Source: an uncultured Synechococcus sp. (GTDB lineage: Bacteria; Cyanobacteriota; Cyanobacteriia; PCC-6307; Cyanobiaceae). From it: DNA of 10,041 nucleotides. Position 1 is the first letter of the stretch; every line of letters starts with the position of its first letter. A model generated the notes under the pieces. That model was not told where the DNA came from. It did not search any database and saw only the letters and a list, made by a program, of their open reading frames with translations. The position numbers and the translations under genes were made by a program. Below, piece by piece: positions 5,714 through 10,041 of this stretch. The stretch is taken from assembly GCA_913050105.1 (NCBI GenBank), contig CAJWZN010000042.1:1-10041 (forward strand), in the 5' to 3' direction.

Positions 5714-6457
5714 CACCCCCATCAGCAGTGAAAGCAGTTCAAAAGCACGTTTCACCAGTCGGCTGCCCTTGCTGAGCGAAAGATGAGCGCCGAGATATCC
5801 GCCAATCAGTGACCCCACCACGAGTGCCGGTACCCAGCTCCAGCGGATTTCACCGCTGAACCCGAGGACCAAGGCACCTGTGCCGTTCCAGGCCAGGCCC
5901 ACCAGAATCAGCGTGTGGGCGACGGCTCTCGGGTAACTGAGGCCGAACCATCTCACCAGCCACAGCGTCACGAACAGGCCTGTCCCGGATGTGAGTGAGC
6001 CGTTGAGCACGCCAATGGCAAACAGCACCCCAACCCCGATCAGTTGTTGCTGCCGGTTGTGGTTCATCTCGCGGTCGACTTCACCAAGTTCAGGCCTTCG
6101 GGCGGAGTACAGCCCAAGGCAGAGGGTGAGCAGGCCGAGGGCTGCGGTGGCGATGCGATCCGGCAGTGCCAGAACGGTGCTCGCGCCGACCCACACCCCT
6201 GGCAGACCTGCAAGGAGCACCTGAAGGCAGAGGCGTTGATCAAGGCTGCTGGCGCGCCAGTGGCGGCCGGCGGCACCAATCCCGAGGGCCACGCTGGCCA
6301 GCTTGTGGGTGGCCAGAGCCGAGGCGAAGGGCAGTCCAAGCAAAATCAGTGCCGGCAGCTGCACCAGGCCGGCTCCACCACCGGCAAAAGCCGACAGAGC
6401 ATTGGCCACAACGGCGATTCCCCCCAGTGCAAGCAGCAGCAGGAGATCAGCGGCCAT
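5690..6457 (-). CDS. TauE/SafE family permease (sulfite exporter-like)
   Basis: Inner-membrane permease of the TauE/SafE (DUF81) family, members of which move sulfite, sulfoacetate or other organic anions. It has 255 residues with about eight membrane segments in two similar halves, each with a Gly-rich motif: AGGGAGLVQLPALILLG near residues 24-40 and NGSLTSGTGLFVTLWLV in the second half. Both are typical of the family's inverted repeat. The frame is open up to 6619, but that extension is Arg/His-rich and overlaps the upstream gene. The ATG at 6457 lies 14 nt after that gene's stop and starts directly at the first helix. It shares an operon with the unknown 165-aa gene and overlaps the end of the 76-aa gene by 24 nt. 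Substrate cannot be read from sequence. Confidence 0.88.
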   Translation of the reverse strand: MAADLLLLLALGGIAVVANALSAFAGGGAGLVQLPALILLGLPFASALATHKLASVALGIGAAGRHWRASSLDQRLCLQVLLAGLPGVWVGASTVLALPDRIATAALGLLTLCLGLYSARRPELGEVDREMNHNRQQQLIGVGVLFAIGVLNGSLTSGTGLFVTLWLVRWFGLSYPRAVAHTLILVGLAWNGTGALVLGFSGEIRWSWVPALVVGSLIGGYLGAHLSLSKGSRLVKRAFELLSLLMGVSLLIRSL

Positions 6458-6471
6458 GGGTGAACCTGCGC

Positions 6472-6969
6472 TCAGACATGGGTGAGGAAGGCGATCGGCA
6501 CGGAAAAAGTGGCGATCGAATGCGGCTCTCCCGGAAGGATGGCGATGCAGGCGACTTCGCGGTCTTGATGGGCATCCCTGGTCTGAAGCACGAAGGCCGT
6601 GGCGTCTTCGATGCTCCACATGGGAGCGCCGTTTTCGAATCGCTCCTGTTTGTAGGCCTGCCAGATTTCGGCGAAGTCATCGGCCTGTTCACCGCCGATC
6701 GATTCCTCCAGGGCCTTGTCCAACCCAACCGATTCCATTCGTTCGAAGAACTGCCGCATCAGCGGATGCCCGATGGTGGAGGAAGCCCTCACCATCGAAT
6801 TGATCGTTCCCACTGCGGTCACCATCAGCTTCGGCCTGTTGCGGCGAGCATCGATCACCCCCACCGGCAGATTGAGGTCCCAGCTGCTGTGACCGCTGAC
6901 GGAACACGCAAGATCAAACAGCCCCATCGAGCACTCTTTGACCAGCTGCTGAATCTGCTGTTTCTGCAT
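6472..6969 (-). CDS. Hypothetical protein, 165 aa, in operon with TauE/SafE
   Basis: Not recognised. A soluble 165-residue protein. The first third is helical with a small-residue stretch (GLFDLACSVSGHSSWDLN), the middle is charged helix, and the end looks like beta strands (REVACIAILPGEP, IATFSVPIAFLTHV). The frame extends 9 nt further to a GTG, but a GAGG at 6978-6981 lies exactly 8 nt before the ATG at 6969 and overlaps that GTG, so ATG is clearly the start. The TauE/SafE gene follows 14 nt after the stop, indicating one transcript. It diverges from the 56-aa gene at 7049 across about 75 nt, which must hold promoters for both directions. A link to the permease substrate is possible but not shown. 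Confidence 0.8.
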   Translation of the reverse strand: MQKQQIQQLVKECSMGLFDLACSVSGHSSWDLNLPVGVIDARRNRPKLMVTAVGTINSMVRASSTIGHPLMRQFFERMESVGLDKALEESIGGEQADDFAEIWQAYKQERFENGAPMWSIEDATAFVLQTRDAHQDREVACIAILPGEPHSIATFSVPIAFLTHV

Positions 6970-6977
6970 GGCTATCA

Positions 6978-6981
6978 CCTC
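6978..6981 (-). promoter_or_regulatory. Shine-Dalgarno fixing the start at 6969
   Basis: GAGG on the minus strand is 8 nt before ATG 6969. The alternative GTG (6978-6976) lies within or next to this site and cannot use it. Confidence 0.7.
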
Positions 6982-7048
6982 ATGTGATGGACGTTGCCCC
7001 CGGTCTTCCTTTTCGGTTGCCAGGATTGCGCTCCGATGACGTCGAATG

Positions 7049-7219
7049 ATGTCCCTCGTCCAGATCTACCTCGACGCTGTGACCCACCAGGTGATCACGA
7101 GTGAGGAGCTTGCATTCGTGGCGGGTCACCACGACAACTTCGATCGCACAGAGCAGAAACTCACAGCCCGGCTCGAGCAGCTGATCAGTTGCGGGAACAT
7201 CAGCATCGGAATGCGCTGA
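7049..7219 (+). CDS. Small conserved protein, 56 aa, paralogue of 2453-2635
   Basis: A 56-residue soluble protein, easily missed because it is so short. It aligns from Met to the end, gap-free, with the 60-aa protein at 2453-2635, with 22 of 56 positions identical. Shared points include VIT (15-17), the F-x-R-T-E core (31-35), RL (41-42) and the ending G-x-I-x-x-G-x-R. A second ATG directly upstream (7046) is equally possible. ATG 7049 is chosen because it matches the paralogue's N-terminus. An in-frame stop at 7037-7039 rules out a longer form. This copy has a Cys at 48 and lacks the last four residues. It is followed after 16 nt by the AllA-like gene, so the two probably share a transcript. 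Function is unknown. Confidence 0.82.
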   Translation: MSLVQIYLDAVTHQVITSEELAFVAGHHDNFDRTEQKLTARLEQLISCGNISIGMR

Positions 7220-7235
7220 CCTCGCTGGTCTGAAA

Positions 7236-7703
7236 ATGTCTGAGGTTTTACAGCCCGTTGATGTGCGGGATCCCCGCTTTGCTGTCTGTGGAACGTTGCT
7301 TGAACCGCAGGACGATCCAGCAAGATTTGGGCTTCAGGATGCAACGCTCCACTTTGATCAGGCTGATCATCCCCGCTTTTATCTGATGCGACTTCGGCGT
7401 CGGCCACCGAAGGTGGCGGCCATGACGCGTCACCGCCTTGTCAGTCAGTGCCTGGGGTCCGCTGATGCTCAACCCTTCTGGATGGTTGTTGCTCCTCCCG
7501 GCGACGCGATCGCGTCGGAAGCCCTGTTGTTGGTGAAGCTTCATCCAGGCGAAGGCATCAAGCTTCACCCCGGAACATGGCACGCAGGGCCTTACTTCTT
7601 TGAATCCACTGCTCTGTTCTTCAACCTCGAACTGAGTCGCACCAATGAAAACGACCACAACGCGACTGCACTGAAAAAGGCCCGTTCGCTGGCGCTGATC
7701 TGA
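7236..7703 (+). CDS. AllA-like ureidoglycolate lyase family protein
   Basis: Matches the AllA (ureidoglycolate lyase) cupin-like family, whose characterised members split ureidoglycolate into glyoxylate and urea. Visible signatures are TRHRLVSQ (64-71), corresponding to the RHxxxSQ segment; FWMVVAPPGD (81-90); LHPGTWHAGPYF (110-121) with His111, Trp115 and His116; and a final strand NLELSR (130-135). Length is 155 residues against about 160-170 usually. The ATG at 7236 follows the 56-aa gene by 16 nt. No other allantoin or purine catabolism gene is in the window, so the physiological reaction is uncertain. A diverged cupin with another substrate is possible. It converges on the 52-aa gene at 7710, only 6 nt away, and contains two long perfect palindromes (7355-7369, 7502-7517). 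Confidence 0.85.
   Translation: MSEVLQPVDVRDPRFAVCGTLLEPQDDPARFGLQDATLHFDQADHPRFYLMRLRRRPPKVAAMTRHRLVSQCLGSADAQPFWMVVAPPGDAIASEALLLVKLHPGEGIKLHPGTWHAGPYFFESTALFFNLELSRTNENDHNATALKKARSLALI
7502..7517. repeat. 16-bp perfect palindrome containing HIP1
   Basis: CGACGCGATCGCGTCG is fully self-complementary and contains GCGATCGC at 7506-7513. It lies inside the AllA-like coding region, where it encodes GDAIAS. Confidence 0.75.
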
Positions 7704-7713
7704 CCTGGATCAG
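7695..7713. other. Small inverted repeat spanning two convergent stops
   Basis: CTGATC (7695-7700) and GATCAG (7708-7713) flank a 7-nt loop. The repeat covers the stop of the AllA-like gene (7701-7703) and that of the convergent membrane gene (7710-7712). No T-run follows on either side, so termination here would be weak at best. Confidence 0.3.
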
Positions 7714-7868
7714 GGCATGGCCACCACTCCTGACCAGCTCTGAAGCACGTCAGGGGCGCCCTGCGTCAATGCAGAGACCGCGGTGGCTGATCCAATGGCA
7801 ACTCCGATCACCAGACCCATGGCGAAGAGGATTCCACCGGTCAGCAGCATGGGCCTGATGCTGTCCAT
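7710..7868 (-). CDS. Small single-pass membrane protein, 52 aa
   Basis: Not recognised. From the ATG at 7868 it is 52 residues with one long, Gly/Ala-rich hydrophobic helix (about 8-33, MLLTGGILFAMGLVIGVAIGSATAVS), then a short polar tail. The frame is open to a GTG at 7931, which would add 21 mostly Arg-rich residues. That GTG lies inside a 15-bp palindrome, so it is the weaker choice. A TTG at 7883 with GGAG about 10 nt before it is a further option. It converges tail to tail with the AllA-like gene with 6 nt between the stops, and its 5' side faces the CP12 promoter region. A small helix-forming accessory subunit is conceivable, without direct support. Confidence 0.6.
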   Translation of the reverse strand: MDSIRPMLLTGGILFAMGLVIGVAIGSATAVSALTQGAPDVLQSWSGVVAMP

Positions 7869-7921
7869 TACCAAAGAGATCAATGGACTGACTCTCCACG
7901 TGGCTCGTCGTCGCCGCCACT

Positions 7922-7936
7922 GAGGTGTCACACCTC
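7922..7936. promoter_or_regulatory. 15-bp perfect palindrome, candidate operator
   Basis: GAGGTGT-C-ACACCTC has 7-bp arms around one central base. It sits between the divergent 52-aa membrane gene (minus) and the CP12 gene (plus), where a regulator could act on either. It resembles the near-palindrome at 8358-8372 ahead of the DoxX gene: both are 15 bp with GTCAC across the centre. Confidence 0.4.
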
Positions 7937-7962
7937 GTGATGCCTGTCAGGGGAAGGAGACC

Positions 7963-7991
7963 TTGTGTGCTTTCAGCAATAAAGGTACAAA
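7963..7991 (+). promoter_or_regulatory. Weak candidate promoter for the CP12 gene
   Basis: TTGTGT (7963-7968) and TACAAA (7986-7991) are separated by 17 nt and match 3/6 and 4/6 of the bacterial housekeeping consensus, about 65 nt before the CP12 start. It is the best pair seen in the gap but is weak. Confidence 0.3.
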
Positions 7992-8054
7992 TACCGACTG
8001 ATCTAACCGGCCTGGCTCAGCTACCACGCTGTTGTCTCCCGGAGTGATCTGGAC

Positions 8055-8273
8055 ATGAAAACCATCGACGAGCACATCCAGAAGGACCAAGAGGAGTTTC
8101 TGAAAGCTCTTTCGGATCACAACGACGGCAAGGTGCGTCATCTCACCGAGGAGCTGCAATGGCTTCTGGATCACAAAAAACAGTTTCCCGAGGACAGCCA
8201 CGACCCAACACCCCTGGAGCTGTTCTGTGAACAGAATCCCGACGAGCCTGAGTGCCTGGTTTACGACGACTGA
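8055..8273 (+). CDS. CP12 family protein, variant lacking the N-terminal Cys pair
   Basis: CP12 is a small, partly disordered redox switch that ties GAPDH and phosphoribulokinase into an inactive complex in the dark. The C-terminal half is diagnostic: LFCEQNPDEPECLVYDD (56-72) with C58 and C67 spaced as C-x8-C and the VYDD end that enters the GAPDH active site. Length (72 aa) is normal. The N-terminal half departs from the canonical form. It has no cysteines, and the usual AWDxVEEL core is replaced by VRHLTEELQWLL (27-38). Variants with only one Cys pair are known in cyanobacteria and phages. With one pair, GAPDH binding should remain, while PRK binding may be altered (inference). ATG 8055 has GGAG 10 nt upstream. 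It is preceded by a palindrome and weak promoter. Confidence 0.88.
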   Translation: MKTIDEHIQKDQEEFLKALSDHNDGKVRHLTEELQWLLDHKKQFPEDSHDPTPLELFCEQNPDEPECLVYDD

Positions 8274-8348
8274 CGCCCGGGAAAAAGCTTGATAAGTAAA
8301 AAAACCTACGCCAGCTTGTTGGGTTGATGTAAAGCGGACTTCATGAAA

Positions 8349-8372
8349 TTACGTATAGTTGCGTCACGTAAC
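8349..8372 (+). promoter_or_regulatory. Candidate -10 and dyad ahead of the DoxX gene
   Basis: TATAGT (8354-8359) is a good -10 sequence 24 nt before the start, without an acceptable -35 at normal spacing. It is embedded in a dyad: TTACGT (8349-8354) mirrors ACGTAA (8366-8371), and GTTGCGT-C-ACGTAAC (8358-8372) is a 15-bp palindrome with one mismatched pair. A bound regulator would overlap the transcription start, which suggests control by an activator or repressor. Confidence 0.4.
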
Positions 8373-8383
8373 GACTGAAGCCG

Positions 8384-8875
8384 ATGATCCGTCTCGTCCT
8401 GACCCGTGCGATTGCGGCGGATCTCGGTCTGCTTGTTCTGCGTGTTTTCACCGGAGCCCTGCTGATTCATCACGGTTACGAGAAGCTGGCCAATATCGAA
8501 AACTTCGCTGACGCCTTCGTTCGTCCTCTGCATCTCCCTTTCCCGATCCTGCTCTCCTACGTCGCAGCCTTCTCTGAGGTGATCGGAAGTTGGTTGCTGA
8601 TCACAGGGCTGTTGACCCGAGTGGGTGCCATGGCGATCGCTGGAACGATCTCGGTCGCGATTTATCACGCGATCGTTACCGCAGGTTTCAACATCTTCCT
8701 GCTGGAGCTTCTTGGCCTCTATCTCGGAGCTGCCGCAGCGATTCTGGCCTGTGGCCCTGGTTTGTTCTCGATCGACGAACTGATCGCGCGCCGCTTTGAC
8801 GCGTCTTCCGAGTCAACACCAGTGGTTGAAGCAGGCACCGCTGCTCCGATGGCTGAAGCCATCGCATCCCGCTGA
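8384..8875 (+). CDS. DoxX family membrane protein
   Basis: A 163-residue inner-membrane protein with about four hydrophobic helices and the DoxX pattern: LLVLRVFTGALLIHHGYEKL in the first helix (16-35), then FSEVIGSWLLITGLLTRVGA (63-82) and a last helix before a polar tail. DoxX-like proteins are linked to redox and thiol stress or serve as quinol-oxidase-associated subunits; the exact activity here is unknown. The last 30 residues are disordered and Ala-rich. The ATG at 8384 is close behind a dyad-embedded -10 element, suggesting its own regulated promoter in the 110-nt gap after CP12. The hydrolase gene starts 15 nt after its stop, so the two are likely co-transcribed. Confidence 0.88.
   Translation: MIRLVLTRAIAADLGLLVLRVFTGALLIHHGYEKLANIENFADAFVRPLHLPFPILLSYVAAFSEVIGSWLLITGLLTRVGAMAIAGTISVAIYHAIVTAGFNIFLLELLGLYLGAAAAILACGPGLFSIDELIARRFDASSESTPVVEAGTAAPMAEAIASR
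8633..8640. repeat. HIP1 octamer GCGATCGC
   Basis: GCGATCGC inside the DoxX coding sequence; third copy of the octamer in the window. Confidence 0.7.
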
Positions 8876-8890
8876 TCCTTAAGTCTGTTG

Positions 8891-9529
8891 ATGGCCCAGT
8901 CTCTGTTGAGTACCGGGCCTTCTGAGGCACCAGCGGCACTCGTTTTTGCTCACGGTGCGGGAGCTTCAGAACATTCTCCCTTCATGGAAGCCGTCGCTGG
9001 AGGCCTCAACTCCCGTGGATGGTTGGTTCATCGATTTGCATTCCCTTACATGCGGTGTGCACAGGAGATGGGCAGGCGACGCCCTCCTGATCGTGCGCCG
9101 GTTTTGCTCAACTGCTTCCGCGAGGTTGTTGGCGAGGTGTCTTCCGATCGTCCCGTTTTCATTGGCGGGAAATCCATGGGAGGTCGGATCGCCAGCATGC
9201 TGCTGAATGAGCTTTCTTCATCAGGCGCTGTTCGAGCAGGCCTTTGTTTTGGATATCCGTTCCATCCGTTTGGACAACCCTCAAGGGTTCGCACGGAACA
9301 CCTGGAGCAACTCAAAGCACCCCTTTTGATTCTGCAAGGAGAGCGTGATCCAATGGGCTGCGCTGATGAAGTTTCCAGGTACGACCTGAAACCTCCACTG
9401 CAGCTTCAATGGATTCCTGATGGAGACCACTCGTTCAAGCCCAGAAAGCGTTCGGGGCGAACAGAGGAGATGAATTGCGATCTTGCCGTTGAGCTGGCAG
9501 ACCAGTTCATGCGCGCCGTACTCGCCTGA
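8891..9529 (+). CDS. Alpha/beta hydrolase, Tex30/KANL3-like (dienelactone hydrolase-type)
   Basis: A 212-residue cytoplasmic alpha/beta hydrolase. The core elements appear in order: oxyanion loop AHGAGA (20-25), nucleophile elbow GGKSMGGR with Ser95, the acid Asp153 in LQGERDPMG, and the catalytic His180 in DGDHSFKPRKRSG. This combination, especially the K-S-M-G elbow and the HSFKPRK tail, is that of the Tex30/KANL3-like family found widely in bacteria. No lid insertion is visible, matching the short length. A TTG three bases upstream (8888) is in frame, but ATG 8891 is the natural start. It follows the DoxX gene by 15 nt, so it is probably in the same transcript. Ester, thioester or amide hydrolysis is expected; the substrate is not known. 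Confidence 0.9.
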   Translation: MAQSLLSTGPSEAPAALVFAHGAGASEHSPFMEAVAGGLNSRGWLVHRFAFPYMRCAQEMGRRRPPDRAPVLLNCFREVVGEVSSDRPVFIGGKSMGGRIASMLLNELSSSGAVRAGLCFGYPFHPFGQPSRVRTEHLEQLKAPLLILQGERDPMGCADEVSRYDLKPPLQLQWIPDGDHSFKPRKRSGRTEEMNCDLAVELADQFMRAVLA

Positions 9530-9572
9530 ACTCTCCAGCGCTGCTTAACATCGCTTCACATACATCAGATGC

Positions 9573-9770
9573 ATGGTCAAGTCCCCCAGCCAGGTCCGTG
9601 AAGACTGGTATCAGGATGCCGCCAAGGCCCAGATTCAGACTGAGCAAATGACCCGTGCCGAAATGCTGAACGGTCGTCTGGCAATGCTCGGTTTTCTGAT
9701 CGGCCTGCTGACTGAGCTGTTCACTGGGCAGGGCATTGTTGGTCAACTGTGCTCGGGCTTGTCTCTCTGA
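9573..9770 (+). CDS. hli: High-light-inducible protein (Hlip, one-helix chlorophyll-binding)
   Basis: A 65-residue thylakoid protein of the LHC/Hlip superfamily that binds chlorophyll and carotenoid to protect or assemble photosystems under light stress. The chlorophyll-binding motif is complete: AEMLNGRLAMLGF (29-41) with ligands Glu30 and Asn33 and Arg35 for the inter-helix ion pair. It is followed by the typical GLLTELFTGQGIVGQL (44-59). The N-terminus is soluble and charged (REDWYQDAAK). The stop comes soon after the helix, as in short single-helix members. The start is ATG 9573; no good ribosome site or consensus promoter is apparent in the 43-nt gap after the hydrolase. It is the clearest sign in the window that the host is a cyanobacterium. 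Confidence 0.94.
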   Translation: MVKSPSQVREDWYQDAAKAQIQTEQMTRAEMLNGRLAMLGFLIGLLTELFTGQGIVGQLCSGLSL

Positions 9771-9818
9771 CGGCTGCTGCAGCTGGAGATTCACCAACCC
9801 CGCCACGGGGGAGGCTTT

Positions 9819-10028
9819 GTGGCCCGGTTGTTTGACGATCACGGCAGAATTGAACGGTCTGTTGCAGGTCCGATGAAAGAGGTCAGCTTGATGGAGATGA
9901 TCGGTCGATCGGTGGCAAAGGTTGCCGCCGGTGCCGGTGTCGCTGCAGTTCTGATCTGGCTCACCTGGGTGTTGCTCGATATCGGGCATATGCAATCGGG
10001 CTTTACCTTGCCGCAATCCACCTATTGA
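9819..10028 (+). CDS. Small single-pass membrane protein, 69 aa
   Basis: Not recognised. From GTG 9819 it has 69 residues: a charged N-terminus, then one hydrophobic helix (about 34-54, VAAGAGVAAVLIWLTWVLLDI) and a short polar end. GTG is chosen because a GGGGGAGG sequence lies 4 nt ahead of it. An internal ATG at 9873 (51 aa) is the alternative and has a poorer upstream sequence. A short hairpin (CCCCG-CCA-CGGGG, about 9799-9811) overlaps the approach to the ribosome site and might reduce translation. It follows the HLIP gene by 48 nt on the same strand and could share its transcript. It ends 13 nt before the window edge. Confidence 0.68.
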   Translation: MARLFDDHGRIERSVAGPMKEVSLMEMIGRSVAKVAAGAGVAAVLIWLTWVLLDIGHMQSGFTLPQSTY

Positions 10029-10041
10029 TCCATTGCTGATC

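Noticed and set aside
6166..6987. 273-aa open frame on the plus strand
   Set aside because: Antisense to the TauE/SafE permease and the 165-aa gene, both of which have clear family or start-site support. The product is low-complexity Arg/Gly/His/Pro-rich.
7355..7369. 15-bp perfect palindrome TGATCAG-G-CTGATCA as an operator
   Set aside because: Lies well inside the AllA-like coding region, far from any start, and its GATC-rich content makes chance occurrence plausible.
9799..9811. Hairpin after the HLIP gene as a terminator
   Set aside because: Stem is only 5 bp with a 3-nt loop and is followed by a ribosome-binding sequence, not a T-run. It more likely affects translation of the next gene, if anything.
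9507..10016. 169-aa open frame on the minus strand
   Set aside because: Antisense to the HLIP gene and the 69-aa gene; rich in Gln and His without domain features.
1..10041. Mobile element, CRISPR array, toxin-antitoxin or phage-defence system
   Set aside because: No transposase, integrase, regular direct repeats, nuclease or recognised antitoxin was seen on either strand. The small genes present are conserved-type or membrane proteins without such signatures.

Overview
The window looks like a piece of chromosome from a marine picocyanobacterium (Synechococcus or a close relative). The main evidence is a high-light-inducible chlorophyll-binding protein (9573-9770), a CP12-type Calvin-cycle regulator (8055-8273), moderately GC-rich DNA, very tight packing with no gene-free stretch over 300 bases, and many small proteins of the kind typical of these genomes. 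I see no transposase, integrase, CRISPR array, tRNA or rRNA, and no clear island boundary. This reads as core-like chromosome, not a mobile region.

Layout. Positions 1-44 are probably the 3' tail of an upstream gene, closed by a strong GAAA-tetraloop terminator (68-96). A GltS-type sodium/glutamate symporter follows (139-1392), then two overlapping small genes (1570-1767, and an unlisted 48-residue membrane protein at 1764-1910). From about 5.4 kb back to 1.9 kb the minus strand carries a long tandem set, in transcription order: an 89-residue unknown protein, a PfkB-family sugar kinase, a 46-residue membrane protein, a DUF481-type outer-membrane barrel, an NTF2/SnoaL-like protein, a 60-residue conserved small protein and a DUF924 protein. 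Several of these junctions are coupled (CTGA and TGATG overlaps, and a 4-nt gap).

A small membrane protein (5483-5713, plus) converges on and overlaps a TauE/SafE permease (5690-6457, minus), which shares an operon with an unknown 165-residue protein (6472-6969). Diverging from it is a 56-residue protein (7049-7219, plus), a paralogue of the 60-residue protein 4.5 kb away. It is followed at once by an AllA/ureidoglycolate-lyase-like protein (7236-7703), which converges on a 52-residue membrane protein (7710-7868, minus). The right end, all plus strand, holds the CP12 variant, a DoxX membrane protein, a Tex30/KANL3-like alpha/beta hydrolase, the HLIP and a 69-residue single-pass membrane protein.

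How they fit together. CP12 and HLIP tie the right end to light and redox management. The left half holds transport (GltS, TauE/SafE, DUF481 barrel) and housekeeping enzymes. No single pathway spans the window. The most interesting items are the duplicated small-protein family, the CP12 that lacks its N-terminal cysteine pair, the likely non-AUG start of the sugar kinase, the coupled membrane/outer-membrane/NTF2-like cassette, and two similar 15-bp palindromes near 7.9 and 8.4 kb.
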